This document shows, in pieces, positions 24,392-32,322 of a stretch of 64,000 nucleotides of DNA; the first letter of the stretch is position 1; every line of letters begins with the position of its first letter. The notes under the pieces are model-generated. The model was given only the letters and a program-made list of their open reading frames with translations. It was not told the origin of the DNA and did not search any database. This DNA is from JAJZIH01 sp021785265. Its GTDB lineage: Bacteria > Pseudomonadota > Gammaproteobacteria > JAKAQQ01. The position numbers were made by a program, and so were the translations under genes. Location: the NCBI GenBank assembly GCA_027338645.1, contig DAHWSH010000011.1, positions 186,001-250,000 of the forward strand, written 5' to 3'.

Positions 24392-24753
24392 CGCGGTGAT
24401 CTCGAAGAAGAACGAAGGAGGGCAGGATAAAGGGTAAGGGTCAGGACGCCACCAGTACCGAGGCGCAGGATGACCCGACTGGGCTCAATTCGAAGAACGG
24501 TTGCGTCACCCAGATGGTCCCCGGGCTCGACCCGCTGTCCATTGATTGTGGCAATCCTCCGGTTCGGAGCGATCAGCACGGAGGTCAGGCGGAAGGGAAC
24601 CGGGGCACGTCGTTTGGGGATCGCGGTAAAGGGGGGTGGACGCATCGGATCGGGGATCCGATTGGCCTTGGCGGGCAATGCGACCTGGATCCCCAAGACG
24701 CCGGCCAGGAAAAGGAGCGAGAGGCAGCTGATCTTACGAGCGGAGGAGGGCAC
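24388..24753 (-). CDS. mshK: MSHA biogenesis protein MshK (PilP-like)
   Basis: The 121-residue product has a hydrophobic signal (SLLFLAGVLGIQVALPAKA), a DPMRPP motif, and a small beta domain with AVINGQRV-like text (IATINGQRVEPGDHLGDATVLRI). This is the usual MshK/PilP layout for the periplasmic protein between the inner-membrane alignment complex and the secretin. It overlaps mshJ by 20 bases. Confidence 0.85.
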   Translation of the reverse strand: MPSSARKISCLSLLFLAGVLGIQVALPAKANRIPDPMRPPPFTAIPKRRAPVPFRLTSVLIAPNRRIATINGQRVEPGDHLGDATVLRIEPSRVILRLGTGGVLTLTLYPALLRSSSRSPR

Positions 24754-25390
24754 GATCCAGACTCAGTGTGTGAACGACAAGGGTTGCCCGGTTCTCAGGA
24801 TAGTGGGTCGCCTTGAGGTCAAAGCGATCCCAGTAGAAATGCCACGGCAGCCGGTTGAGCGCGCGGAGATAGTCCAAGGTCTCTCGAAAATTCCCCTCGA
24901 AGACCAGTTCTAGCGGATGGCTGAACAGGTTGACACCATTTGCCTGGGCTCTCGGGTCATTGAGGAGCGCATGGGGGGGGAGATTTTCTGTGCGGATGAG
25001 GACGAGTCCCCGCTGTCTAGCCAGGATGGCTTCGAGCAGCCGGCTCATCGACCGGGGGCTGACCAGTCCTACCGTTCGGGCATGCAGGTTCTGATCGACA
25101 GCCCGAATCCTGCCCAAAGTTTCCGTGATCTGCTGGCGGATGAGCTCGTTGGGGTGCAGGACTGCCGTCGCGGCCAACCGTCTTGCCGCCCGACCCAGAG
25201 CCTGGATCCGGTGGGCGGTGGCCGTTGCCTGACGATGTTCGTGGTGCATGGCGAGGCTAACCGGCGTGAGCAGGGTCACTTGGCCCAGGTAATACAGAAT
25301 CGCAGCACCGGTGAGGAGCACGAGGATACGCTCCCGGAGACTCAACTGGTCGATCCGGTGTGCGAGTTTTCTTACGGTTTCGCGAATCAC
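24734..25390 (-). CDS. mshJ: MSHA biogenesis protein MshJ (PilO-like)
   Basis: The 218-residue inner-membrane protein has one N-terminal helix (RERILVLLTGAAILYYLGQV), a coiled-coil region, and a C-terminal ferredoxin-like PilO fold ending NRLPWHFYWDRFDLKATHYP, the motif common in MshJ. It forms the alignment complex with MshI and MshI2. The start overlaps the previous gene (ATGA). Confidence 0.88.
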   Translation of the reverse strand: MIRETVRKLAHRIDQLSLRERILVLLTGAAILYYLGQVTLLTPVSLAMHHEHRQATATAHRIQALGRAARRLAATAVLHPNELIRQQITETLGRIRAVDQNLHARTVGLVSPRSMSRLLEAILARQRGLVLIRTENLPPHALLNDPRAQANGVNLFSHPLELVFEGNFRETLDYLRALNRLPWHFYWDRFDLKATHYPENRATLVVHTLSLDRALLRS

Positions 25391-25998
25391 GGCGCTTTTC
25401 GCTTCCCGGCAGTCCGGGTGGTGGAGGCACGGAAATCGAGGTAAGGCGCATGGTGCGAGGCCCTATGAATCTGGAGACTTTCGAAACCAAGGGTGAGCGG
25501 GGTTTTCAGCAGGCGGGCAAAATAGCGGGGTACCAGGGTCGCGGCCAGCGCGTGGCCCTTAAGGGTCAGAGACTGTCCCCCTTCGCGAATCTCGATCGCG
25601 TCAAACCAGAGCCCCGGCATCACAGCCTTGGACAGTGTGATGAGCTCTCGGGAAAATCCCCTGAGATTGCCGTATCGGGGCTCCTTGAGCAGGGTCAAGG
25701 CGGTCTTTTTTTCTCGCAGCAGCGTCTGCAGATGGTCAAGACGGGCCACCAAAAGCGGGCTTTTCCGATGCAACCGGGCGATTTCGGTGAGGGTCGCGAG
25801 CTTCCGGGTGAGTGCCATCTCCTCCCCGCGCAACCGCGACAGGTTGGAGTCGGCGGAGATGAGCAGAATCTGTTCATAGCCATAGATGAGCAGCATGCCT
25901 GCGATGAGCAGGAGCAGGATCTTGCCGATGGCTGACCCTCCGAGCGGGATCTGCTGCTTGTGGAAGAGGGGTTGATAGAGATTGATTTCCTGTGCCAT
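25387..25998 (-). CDS. mshI2: MSHA biogenesis PilN-like protein (MshI2)
   Basis: The 203-residue protein starts MAQEINLYQPLF, the PilN-type cytoplasmic motif that docks on PilM. One membrane helix (IGKILLLLIAGMLLIYGYEQ), a coiled coil and a C-terminal PilN fold (LKGHALAATLVPRYFARLL) follow. It lies between the PilM-like gene and mshJ, matching the second MshI gene of Shewanella-type loci. The symbol follows that usage. Confidence 0.82.
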   Translation of the reverse strand: MAQEINLYQPLFHKQQIPLGGSAIGKILLLLIAGMLLIYGYEQILLISADSNLSRLRGEEMALTRKLATLTEIARLHRKSPLLVARLDHLQTLLREKKTALTLLKEPRYGNLRGFSRELITLSKAVMPGLWFDAIEIREGGQSLTLKGHALAATLVPRYFARLLKTPLTLGFESLQIHRASHHAPYLDFRASTTRTAGKRKAP

Positions 25999-25999
25999 G

Positions 26000-26923
26000 T
26001 CAGGACTCCGGCCCGAGTCTCAAGGCGGCGCCTATCGCCAGTAGGCCACGCGCCTGTTCTTCGTTTGCCAGGGGGCGGACACAATCGAGGTGTTGATTGA
26101 GATCGCAGTGCCGGGCTGCAAGACCCGTATATTGCGTGAGTGACTCTGTCAGGTTGTCAGGTGCTCCCTGGGTTGGAAGGATGAGAATGGTCTGGGCCAG
26201 GGCGAGGTGGAAGTGGCGGTCGCAGTAATCCATCGAACGCTGGATTTCGAGTGCCAACTGTTCCGTGCTGGCTGGGGTGAGCTGGAGGGTCTCCGTCCCA
26301 AAATCAAGGCGGCGGGCCAGATAGAGGGTATGTTGGCGGGTGATCACTACCAACCCCCTTTGTGATTCGAGGTGCAGGGTAACGAGCCCCTGCTGGTCCT
26401 CCGGGGCCAGTGCCGAAAGATTCCGGATGCACATTTCGGGGATGTCGATGACCGTGAGAGATGCGCCTGTTTCCGCGACGCTCTCGACAAGACTGCGGAT
26501 GGACTCGGCCCGGGCGGCGATGCAGTAAAGGCTGGCCCGACCACCTGCAGCTTGGCTATCGACCGGTAGCTCAAAAAGGTCGATCAGGGCGTCATCGACA
26601 TGGAAGTCGATCAGGTCCTTGATTTTCCAGCGCAGGGCGCTGCGCAACTCCTGGGGGGGGACATCCGGCGCGTCAACCAAGAGGATCTTGTAGGCCTCCC
26701 AGGGGGTCACCAGGGAAAGGCGGTCCCGTGCGTGAGTATCCTCCTGGATGAGATGGGCGAGGTTCCGGGTGCTCGCGCCGTCGGCCGGCATCTCGCGGTA
26801 GTGTTCGAGACGGGGGCGCGAGCCGCGGTTACGGGTGATTCGGGCCATGACTAGGGTTTCGCCGAACGGCACGACCCCCGTCAGGCTCGAAAGGGCAGGG
26901 GAGGTTTTACGCAGGTTCCACAT
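26000..26923 (-). CDS. mshI: MSHA biogenesis PilM-like protein MshI
   Basis: The 307-residue actin-like protein starts the MSHA locus. It has HLIQEDTHARDRLSLVTPWEAYKILLVDAP, VPPQELRSALRWKIKDLIDFHVDDALIDLFELP and an ASTEQLALEIQRSMDYCDRHF segment typical of MshI/PilM. It is cytoplasmic and binds the N-terminus of the PilN-like partner encoded next. The 180 bp upstream (26924-27103) should hold the promoter of the mshI-F transcript, but I found no convincing -35/-10 pair. It has a short direct repeat (acagctt twice, near 26990-27003). Confidence 0.87.
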   Translation of the reverse strand: MWNLRKTSPALSSLTGVVPFGETLVMARITRNRGSRPRLEHYREMPADGASTRNLAHLIQEDTHARDRLSLVTPWEAYKILLVDAPDVPPQELRSALRWKIKDLIDFHVDDALIDLFELPVDSQAAGGRASLYCIAARAESIRSLVESVAETGASLTVIDIPEMCIRNLSALAPEDQQGLVTLHLESQRGLVVITRQHTLYLARRLDFGTETLQLTPASTEQLALEIQRSMDYCDRHFHLALAQTILILPTQGAPDNLTESLTQYTGLAARHCDLNQHLDCVRPLANEEQARGLLAIGAALRLGPES

Positions 26924-27103
26924 GGTTTTCGGTTTTGCGCGGGTTTCCCTGTGTTTGTGGATTAGGCCCTATGATCCAGCTTCAAGGCTTTCACAGCTTA
27001 CAGCTTAAGGGAACGCTAAAGGATTGTAAACGTGTAAAGACCGATTGGTGCGGGGTCCCCTTGGGGCGCCCGCCCCCGGGGAAATCGGCGAAACCGAGGA
27101 CTG

Positions 27104-28042
27104 TCAGCTCCGCTTGAGGGTCCCGATGAGCCCGTGGAGAGGAAGGTCGACTTCCTCAAGGTAGGAAATCAGGCCATCGTGGATCTCGTTCGACAGGAGC
27201 GGATTGTAGAAAAGACCGGTACCGAGACCAACCAAGGTGGCCCCCGCGATCAGGAAGTCAATTGCATCGTCGGTGGTGGTGATACCGCCCTGGCCGATGA
27301 TGGGAATACCGAGTGGGGTGGCGATTTCAGCCACTTCAGCGACCTTGAGCAGCGCGATGGGCTTGATTGCTGGACCGGACAAACCTCCCTGTCCGTAGCT
27401 TGGAAGCGGGGTGCGTTGGATGCGATCGATGGCAAGACCGGTGACGGTATTGATCACGGCCAAGGCATCCGCACCGGCCTCGATACAGCGGCGGGCATTG
27501 GTCCGGATATCGGTTTGGTTCGGAGAGAGTTTCGCGATCAGTGGTTTGTGCGTCGTGGCACGGCAAGCCGCGATGACCCGTGCTGACATGTCGGGATCGT
27601 TGCCGAACTGGACTCCGCCTTCTTTGACGTTTGGACACGAAATATTGATCTCGAGGGCATCGATCGGGGAATCATCGAAGCGGCGGGAAACCTCCGCATA
27701 TTCCTCGACCGTCGAGCCGGACACATTGGCTACATAGCGGGTTTCCGAAAAATCAAGTTGAGGGAGGATTGTCCGGACGACTGCCTCGACACCTGGATTC
27801 TGAAGCCCGATTGCGTTGAGGTAGCCGGAAGCGGTTTCCCACAGGCGATGTGGATGATTGCCGAGACGCGGCAAGAGGGTCGTTCCCTTGAGGAAGACCG
27901 CTCCCACTCTGGCCAGGGAAAAGCCTTCGATCCGGGTATATTCCTCCCCGAATCCTACACATCCGGAAAGCAGGACGATCGGGCTGTTCAGCACCAGCCC
28001 ACAGAAGATGCACTGGAGCGGCGGAGTGGGCTCATTCGGCAT
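27104..28042 (-). CDS. pyrD: Dihydroorotate dehydrogenase, class 1B catalytic subunit type
   Basis: This FMN enzyme of pyrimidine synthesis oxidises dihydroorotate to orotate. From ATG 28042 it has 312 residues, with the class 1 catalytic Cys in NISCPNVKEGGVQFG, VAKLSPN-type text (IAKLSPNQTDI) and the FMN loop IIGQGGITTTDDAIDFLIAGA. Class 1B enzymes normally work with an iron-sulfur/FAD subunit, PyrK, which is not in this window. The frame is open upstream to 28330, but that part lies inside gpsA. The start overlaps gpsA by 11 bases. Confidence 0.9.
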   Translation of the reverse strand: MPNEPTPPLQCIFCGLVLNSPIVLLSGCVGFGEEYTRIEGFSLARVGAVFLKGTTLLPRLGNHPHRLWETASGYLNAIGLQNPGVEAVVRTILPQLDFSETRYVANVSGSTVEEYAEVSRRFDDSPIDALEINISCPNVKEGGVQFGNDPDMSARVIAACRATTHKPLIAKLSPNQTDIRTNARRCIEAGADALAVINTVTGLAIDRIQRTPLPSYGQGGLSGPAIKPIALLKVAEVAEIATPLGIPIIGQGGITTTDDAIDFLIAGATLVGLGTGLFYNPLLSNEIHDGLISYLEEVDLPLHGLIGTLKRS

Positions 28043-29063
28043 GTAGGGATCCCCGGACGGGAAACTCGTCCGTCCGACCCCGCTCGAGCAGCCCGGCGAG
28101 AGTCCGTAACGGATCAGCGCCTTGGTACAGCACAGCGTGAAGAGCCTGGGTGATGGGCATGTCCACTCCACTCTTCCGGCGCCTTTGCTCGAGAGCCACG
28201 AGTGTCCGGACACCCTCGGTCGCCTGGCCAATTTTTTTGTGGGCCTCTTCGACCGAGTACCCTTCCGCAAGGAGACGGCCAAAACGCCGGTTGCGGGATT
28301 GGTCATCCGTGGCGGTGAGAATGAGATCACCCACGCCGGAAAGGCCCATAAAGGTCTCTGTCTTCGCTCCCAGCCTCGTTCCGAGGCGCATCAGCTCGGC
28401 CAAGCCCCGGGTGACGAGGGCGGAGCGGGCATTGGCCCCCAAACCAAACCCGTCCGAGAGACCGGCACCGATCGCGATGACATTTTTGCCGGCACCGCCG
28501 AGAGCCACGCCCACCAGATCGTCCCCTCGGTAGATCCGAAAAACCCGGTCGTGGAGCACCGTGGCGAAGAACTGGGCTGTGGCCGTATCTCGAGAGGCCA
28601 GGGTCACTGCAGTCGGCAGCTCGCGAATGACTTCGCCCGCGAAGCTTGGACCTGAAAGCAGTGCGAGGGGGTGATGGGGCAAGCACTCCTGTCCCACTTC
28701 GTGCGGCAAGAGTGCCGTCTCCCGTTCCATGCCTTTGGTGGCGATGAGAAGCGGACAGGTGAGGGGGAGCCCCGCTAGGGCAGCTTGCCCTAGGATTCCG
28801 CGCAGGGCTTCACTGGGGACGGCCACGACGATGCCCTGGATTCCGGCGATCGCCGAAGCGAGATCGGCGGTTGGGGTCAGGGTCTCGGGCAGGATCCCCT
28901 CCGGCAGGTAACGGGTATTGCACCGGCTCGCGGCCATGGCCGAGATCGCCTCCCGATCGCGTCCCCACAGGCTCACGTTGTGGCCGTTGCGGCTGAGCCG
29001 TACCGCCAGTGCGGTTCCCCAGGATCCGGCACCGAGAACCGCCAGGCGCGATTTGAGGTTCAC
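28032..29063 (-). CDS. gpsA: Glycerol-3-phosphate dehydrogenase [NAD(P)+]
   Basis: The enzyme makes sn-glycerol-3-phosphate for phospholipids. From GTG 29063 it has 343 residues, close to the usual 330-340. Features are the Rossmann motif VLGAGSWGTALA, ATKGME, LSGPSFAGEV, the catalytic-Lys region GAGKNVIAIGAG, and GLSGVGDLILT. An ATG at 29123 would add 20 residues inside secB. The order rhodanese-grxC-secB-gpsA is conserved in gammaproteobacteria. Confidence 0.94.
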   Translation of the reverse strand: MNLKSRLAVLGAGSWGTALAVRLSRNGHNVSLWGRDREAISAMAASRCNTRYLPEGILPETLTPTADLASAIAGIQGIVVAVPSEALRGILGQAALAGLPLTCPLLIATKGMERETALLPHEVGQECLPHHPLALLSGPSFAGEVIRELPTAVTLASRDTATAQFFATVLHDRVFRIYRGDDLVGVALGGAGKNVIAIGAGLSDGFGLGANARSALVTRGLAELMRLGTRLGAKTETFMGLSGVGDLILTATDDQSRNRRFGRLLAEGYSVEEAHKKIGQATEGVRTLVALEQRRRKSGVDMPITQALHAVLYQGADPLRTLAGLLERGRTDEFPVRGSLHAE

Positions 29064-29070
29064 CAAACCG

Positions 29071-29553
29071 TCAGGTGGTGGGGCCGTTGCTGGGGGCGGT
29101 TTGGTGTTGTCGGTAGAGCGCATCGAAATCCATGGGCTGGAGAATCACCGGCGGGAATCCACCCCGGCTGACGAGGCTGCTCAACAGTTCGCGCGCATAC
29201 GGGTACAGGAGGGATGGGGCATGGGCACCCAGAAGGGGTCCTTTTTCCGGTTCGCTGAAACCCCGGGAACGGAACACTCCGGCTTGATGAATTTCAGCGA
29301 GGAAGATCACGCGTTCCTGCCAGCGGGCTTCCAGAGTGATCGAGAGAACCACTTCATTGAGGTCCGGATTGTCCCGGATGCCGTTCACGAGGGTCTGCAA
29401 GGTGATCTTGAGCTCGGGGGCAAGGTTGGGGGTACCTAGGATGGCTGGTGATGCTGGAGATTCGAACGAGCAATCCTTAAGGTAGATCGCCTCGATCGTG
29501 AAAGCTCGCTCGGCTGGACTCTGGGTTTCGGGAAGAATGATGGGTTCGGTCAT
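29071..29553 (-). CDS. secB: Protein-export chaperone SecB
   Basis: The 160-residue protein holds unfolded preproteins for SecA. It has the SecB text FTIEAIYLKDCSFESPASP, a VVLSITLEAR strand, AGVFRSRGF, and the C-terminal part PFARELLSS-like (LLYPYARELLSSLVSRGGFPPVILQPMDF). Its ATG overlaps the grxC stop (ATGA). Confidence 0.95.
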   Translation of the reverse strand: MTEPIILPETQSPAERAFTIEAIYLKDCSFESPASPAILGTPNLAPELKITLQTLVNGIRDNPDLNEVVLSITLEARWQERVIFLAEIHQAGVFRSRGFSEPEKGPLLGAHAPSLLYPYARELLSSLVSRGGFPPVILQPMDFDALYRQHQTAPSNGPTT

Positions 29554-29837
29554 GTCGCGGCCTGCTCCGGTTCGCGGGGTTGGGAAGCACCGACCATTTC
29601 AAGAAGCTTGCCAGACCGCTCGATCGCGCTCAGTTCTTCATATCCTCCGATCGGCCGGGTTCCGAAAAAGATCTGGGGGACAGTCCGCTGGCCGGTCATT
29701 TCAAGCAAATGGGATCGCATTTCCGGATCTCCTGAAACGTCGATTTCCCGGTATGGCAGTTGATGGCGGTCGAAGAGCGCCTTGGCCATCCGGCAATAAC
29801 CACACTGGGGAGTTGTATAAAGAAGGATTTCGTTCAT
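29550..29837 (-). CDS. grxC: Glutaredoxin 3
   Basis: From ATG 29837 this is a 95-residue dithiol glutaredoxin with active site CGYC (Cys12/Cys15; the usual text is CPYC), the cis-Pro motif RTVPQIFFG and the glutathione-binding GGYEELSAIE. It reduces disulfides with glutathione in the cytoplasm. The frame is open upstream into the rhodanese gene, which is not part of it. Pro to Gly within the active site is a modest variation. Confidence 0.92.
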   Translation of the reverse strand: MNEILLYTTPQCGYCRMAKALFDRHQLPYREIDVSGDPEMRSHLLEMTGQRTVPQIFFGTRPIGGYEELSAIERSGKLLEMVGASQPREPEQAAT

Positions 29838-30289
29838 CCGGTCTTGCCCTCGCGTCCCCGGATGACCGGGAAATGGTCCCTCTGCCATTGTGCGAGCCCA
29901 TTCTTGAGGATGGCTAGGGGAACCGACGCCTTGCCGGCGAGTTGCTTGGCCAGTTTCGAGGATCGCTCTCCGTTCTCGCAACATAAAATGACGAGGCTGG
30001 AGCGACCGGCCAGTTCCTGAATACGTGAAGAAATGTCCTTCTCGTCAGCCCGGATAGCGTGCGCGATATGCCCGGATTCAAAGGCCTGTCGATCTCGCAG
30101 GTCGAGGATGGATGCTCCGCGGTTGGCGGACAGGGCCACACCTTGCGAATCAAGTTCCTGGTACTGCCGCCGTTTCCTTTCGATCGTGTCTGCAACCAAA
30201 AGGATCGAAATGATCACAAAGGCTCCCACCAGAAGGTAATGGTGATGCGCAAAGACAGTAAACTGCTGGATCAGGAGGGGAATGGACAC
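29834..30289 (-). CDS. Membrane-anchored rhodanese-like protein (YibN type)
   Basis: One N-terminal membrane helix (YLLVGAFVIISILLVADT) is followed by a rhodanese domain with ILDLRD and the catalytic loop CENGERS. YibN-type proteins sit next to grxC-secB, as here, and their sulfur-transfer substrate is not known. I chose GTG 30289 (151 residues) because a perfect minus-strand TATAAT at 30328-30323 lies downstream of the alternative ATG 30340. With ATG 30340 the protein has 168 residues and its start codon overlaps that of envC. Confidence 0.8.
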   Translation of the reverse strand: MSIPLLIQQFTVFAHHHYLLVGAFVIISILLVADTIERKRRQYQELDSQGVALSANRGASILDLRDRQAFESGHIAHAIRADEKDISSRIQELAGRSSLVILCCENGERSSKLAKQLAGKASVPLAILKNGLAQWQRDHFPVIRGREGKTG

Positions 30290-30322
30290 ACCCGTCTGCC
30301 GGTAGAAGATTTCTGAGTGAAA

Positions 30323-30328
30323 ATTATA
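30323..30328 (-). promoter_or_regulatory. Putative -10 box for the rhodanese-grxC-secB-gpsA operon
   Basis: The minus strand carries a perfect TATAAT here, about 35 bases before GTG 30289. No good -35 hexamer is present at 16-18 bp, so this is a weak call. If real, it fixes the rhodanese start at GTG 30289. Confidence 0.35.
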
Positions 30329-30338
30329 GCCTATCCAC

Positions 30339-31550
30339 ATGCGGAGACTGGATTTGCGCCCCCGACGGTTCCCTGCCCCTCCCGGGTGGACCCTGATTCG
30401 TGAATGGTGGGTACCCTCGAGTTTTGCCGTGCTTTCCTGCGTGGCCGCGGTGGCATGGGCAGCGGGACATCCGCCACGGTCTCCGTCGGCTCGCCTGACC
30501 AGTCTCCAGCACGAAATGCGTGGCTTATCCCGAGTTCTGGCTCGTTCGAAGAGCCGTGCGGCACGAGCCCGCCTCGCCTTGCGTCATACCACACAACGGA
30601 TTGTGGCGACTCGGCTTGCCCTCGTGAAGATCGATCGGCGGATTGGCGGGGAAGAGAAGCGGAAAATCCGTCTGGTGCGATATGAACGTGCTTTGAAGCT
30701 CCGTTTGCTTGAGAGCCGGAAGCAGTTGCTCCATCTCATGCGGATCCGCTTCATGCTTGGATCGAAGCAACGATTACGATTTTTGCTCGAGAGCGGATCG
30801 GTCGATCGACTGGACCGGCTGTTGGGTGAATGGCGGTGGATCAATCAGGCGGCGACAGCCAGTCTCCAGCGATCCGAACGCCTCGTTCAGCAGCTCTCCC
30901 GCTCGCGGTTGGCCGTTTCCCGGCTTTTGAACCACTTGCACGCCATCCGTGAAGCGAGTGAGCGGACGATGGTCATTCTCGGGGCGGATCGAGCCCGGCG
31001 CGCTGCCCTTCTGTATGCCCTCTCGAATCGGGTGAGCGCAGGCGAACTCCGCCTGCATGCAGTTCGGCATCACTATCGAGAATTGTCCACCCTGCTAGCG
31101 CGTCTGCCTGCCCGTCCGGCACTCACAGAAACCAAATCCAGTGCGATTGAGCGAATCCCCTTTGGCCATCTGCGCGGTCACCTCCCTTGGCCGGTTCACG
31201 GGACAATCGTCCGTGGTTTCGGATCCGCAGAGGCCGGTGGCCTGCTTTTGAGCCACGGTCTCTGGATTGCCACCCAATCGGGTTCGCAGGTGCGGGCAGT
31301 CGCCCATGGACAGGTGGTTTTCTCGGGCTGGCTCCCACACTTCGGCCTGCTGCTCATTATTGCTCAAGGGCAGGGTTACTACACGGTTTATGCACGCAAT
31401 GTCCTGCTCTATGACCAGGTGGGCGATTGGGTCAATGCTGGCGATCCCCTCGGTCGTCTGGGCCAAGGTCATGCCGCTGAACTGTACTTCCAGATTCGGC
31501 AGGGTGTCCACCCCATTGATCCAGCCCCGTGGCTGACCCCGGGCGGATAG
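30339..31550 (+). CDS. envC: Murein hydrolase activator EnvC
   Basis: The 403-residue exported protein has a long basic N-terminus and hydrophobic signal (SFAVLSCVAAVAWAAG). About 200 residues of coiled coil rich in Arg, Leu and Ser follow (LTSLQHEMRGLSRVL onward), then a C-terminal LytM/M23 fold (about 285-400). The M23 zinc ligands are missing: SHGLWIAT replaces H-x-G-x-D, and ELYFQIR replaces H-x-H. This is as in EnvC, which activates amidases at the septum rather than cutting murein itself. Location beside the YibN-type gene matches enterobacterial gene order. Confidence 0.87.
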   Translation: MRRLDLRPRRFPAPPGWTLIREWWVPSSFAVLSCVAAVAWAAGHPPRSPSARLTSLQHEMRGLSRVLARSKSRAARARLALRHTTQRIVATRLALVKIDRRIGGEEKRKIRLVRYERALKLRLLESRKQLLHLMRIRFMLGSKQRLRFLLESGSVDRLDRLLGEWRWINQAATASLQRSERLVQQLSRSRLAVSRLLNHLHAIREASERTMVILGADRARRAALLYALSNRVSAGELRLHAVRHHYRELSTLLARLPARPALTETKSSAIERIPFGHLRGHLPWPVHGTIVRGFGSAEAGGLLLSHGLWIATQSGSQVRAVAHGQVVFSGWLPHFGLLLIIAQGQGYYTVYARNVLLYDQVGDWVNAGDPLGRLGQGHAAELYFQIRQGVHPIDPAPWLTPGG

Positions 31551-31571
31551 TGGCGAGGTTGCCCTGAGTGC

Positions 31572-31598
31572 GGAGCCCAGACCACGATCTCTGGCTCC
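31572..31598. terminator. Hairpin between convergent envC and HNH genes
   Basis: GGAGCCCAGA and TCTGGCTCC can pair over nine bases with one bulged C and an eight-base loop. There is no T-run on either strand, so this is only a possible bidirectional stop. Confidence 0.3.
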
Positions 31599-31628
31599 TC
31601 GTAACGGACGGAGATCGTCTTGGGGAAC

Positions 31629-32219
31629 CTACGAGTCCCGCATGCAAAGAGGGCTGGTGCGGGGGAAATGTGCCTTGAGGAACTCCATCTGGTCGGCTAG
31701 GATTCGGCGTCCCTTGAGGTAGATGTACTCAGCATGGTTGGGTGCAAAGGGAATGGCCAGGAGGCCGAGCCCGGCTTCCTCGGGGGTGCGTCCGGCCTTG
31801 CGGTTATTGCAGCGCTTGCAAGCCGTGACCGAGTTGGTCCATTCATCCCGGCCCCCCCGCGAAAGTGGCGTCACATGATCCCGGGACAGATGATTGGTCG
31901 GGAAGGAATCGCCACAGTAGAGACACAGGTGAGCGTCACGCCGAAACAAGGCGCGATTGCTCAAGGGAGGAATGTAGTCACGGAAAACACGGTCATAAAG
32001 GGCGCCATCGGCACGTGTCGCCAGGATGGCATGGATCGTGATGCGGCTTTGTCTTCCGGTCACGGCATTGGTGCCACCGTGGATGTGATAGAGCATCCGT
32101 CCGAAGGTCGCACACACCTCGCTCAGGCAGTGCAGCTTGACGGCTTCCTGGTAGCCGATCCACTCGAGCGGCACTCCCGCCGGGTCGGTGCGAAGCACCT
32201 GCTGGTTCAGGGAGTACAT
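31629..32219 (-). CDS. HNH endonuclease family protein
   Basis: The product has a C-terminal HNH motif: CLYCGDSFPTNHLSRDHV (zinc CxxC plus the catalytic DH), SRGGRDEWTN, then CKRCNNRKAGRTPEEAGL. This layout is common in chromosomal HNH proteins of unknown target, and it is not next to restriction or phage genes. From ATG 32219 it has 196 residues. A TACAAT box ends seven bases before that ATG, which could give a nearly leaderless message. The frame is open upstream to 32273. Confidence 0.83.
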   Translation of the reverse strand: MYSLNQQVLRTDPAGVPLEWIGYQEAVKLHCLSEVCATFGRMLYHIHGGTNAVTGRQSRITIHAILATRADGALYDRVFRDYIPPLSNRALFRRDAHLCLYCGDSFPTNHLSRDHVTPLSRGGRDEWTNSVTACKRCNNRKAGRTPEEAGLGLLAIPFAPNHAEYIYLKGRRILADQMEFLKAHFPRTSPLCMRDS

Positions 32220-32322
32220 GTGGAGGATTGTACACGCTTTCCGGTAGGCGGAAAGACTCCCTGCCCCGCACACTTTCCGTCATCCGTTACAATCACGCAG
32301 TCACTCCATCAAGGGTTCCGAC

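Noticed and set aside
30339..31550. Active M23 endopeptidase
   Set aside because: The zinc-binding His/Asp and H-x-H residues are missing; this is the normal state for EnvC activators.
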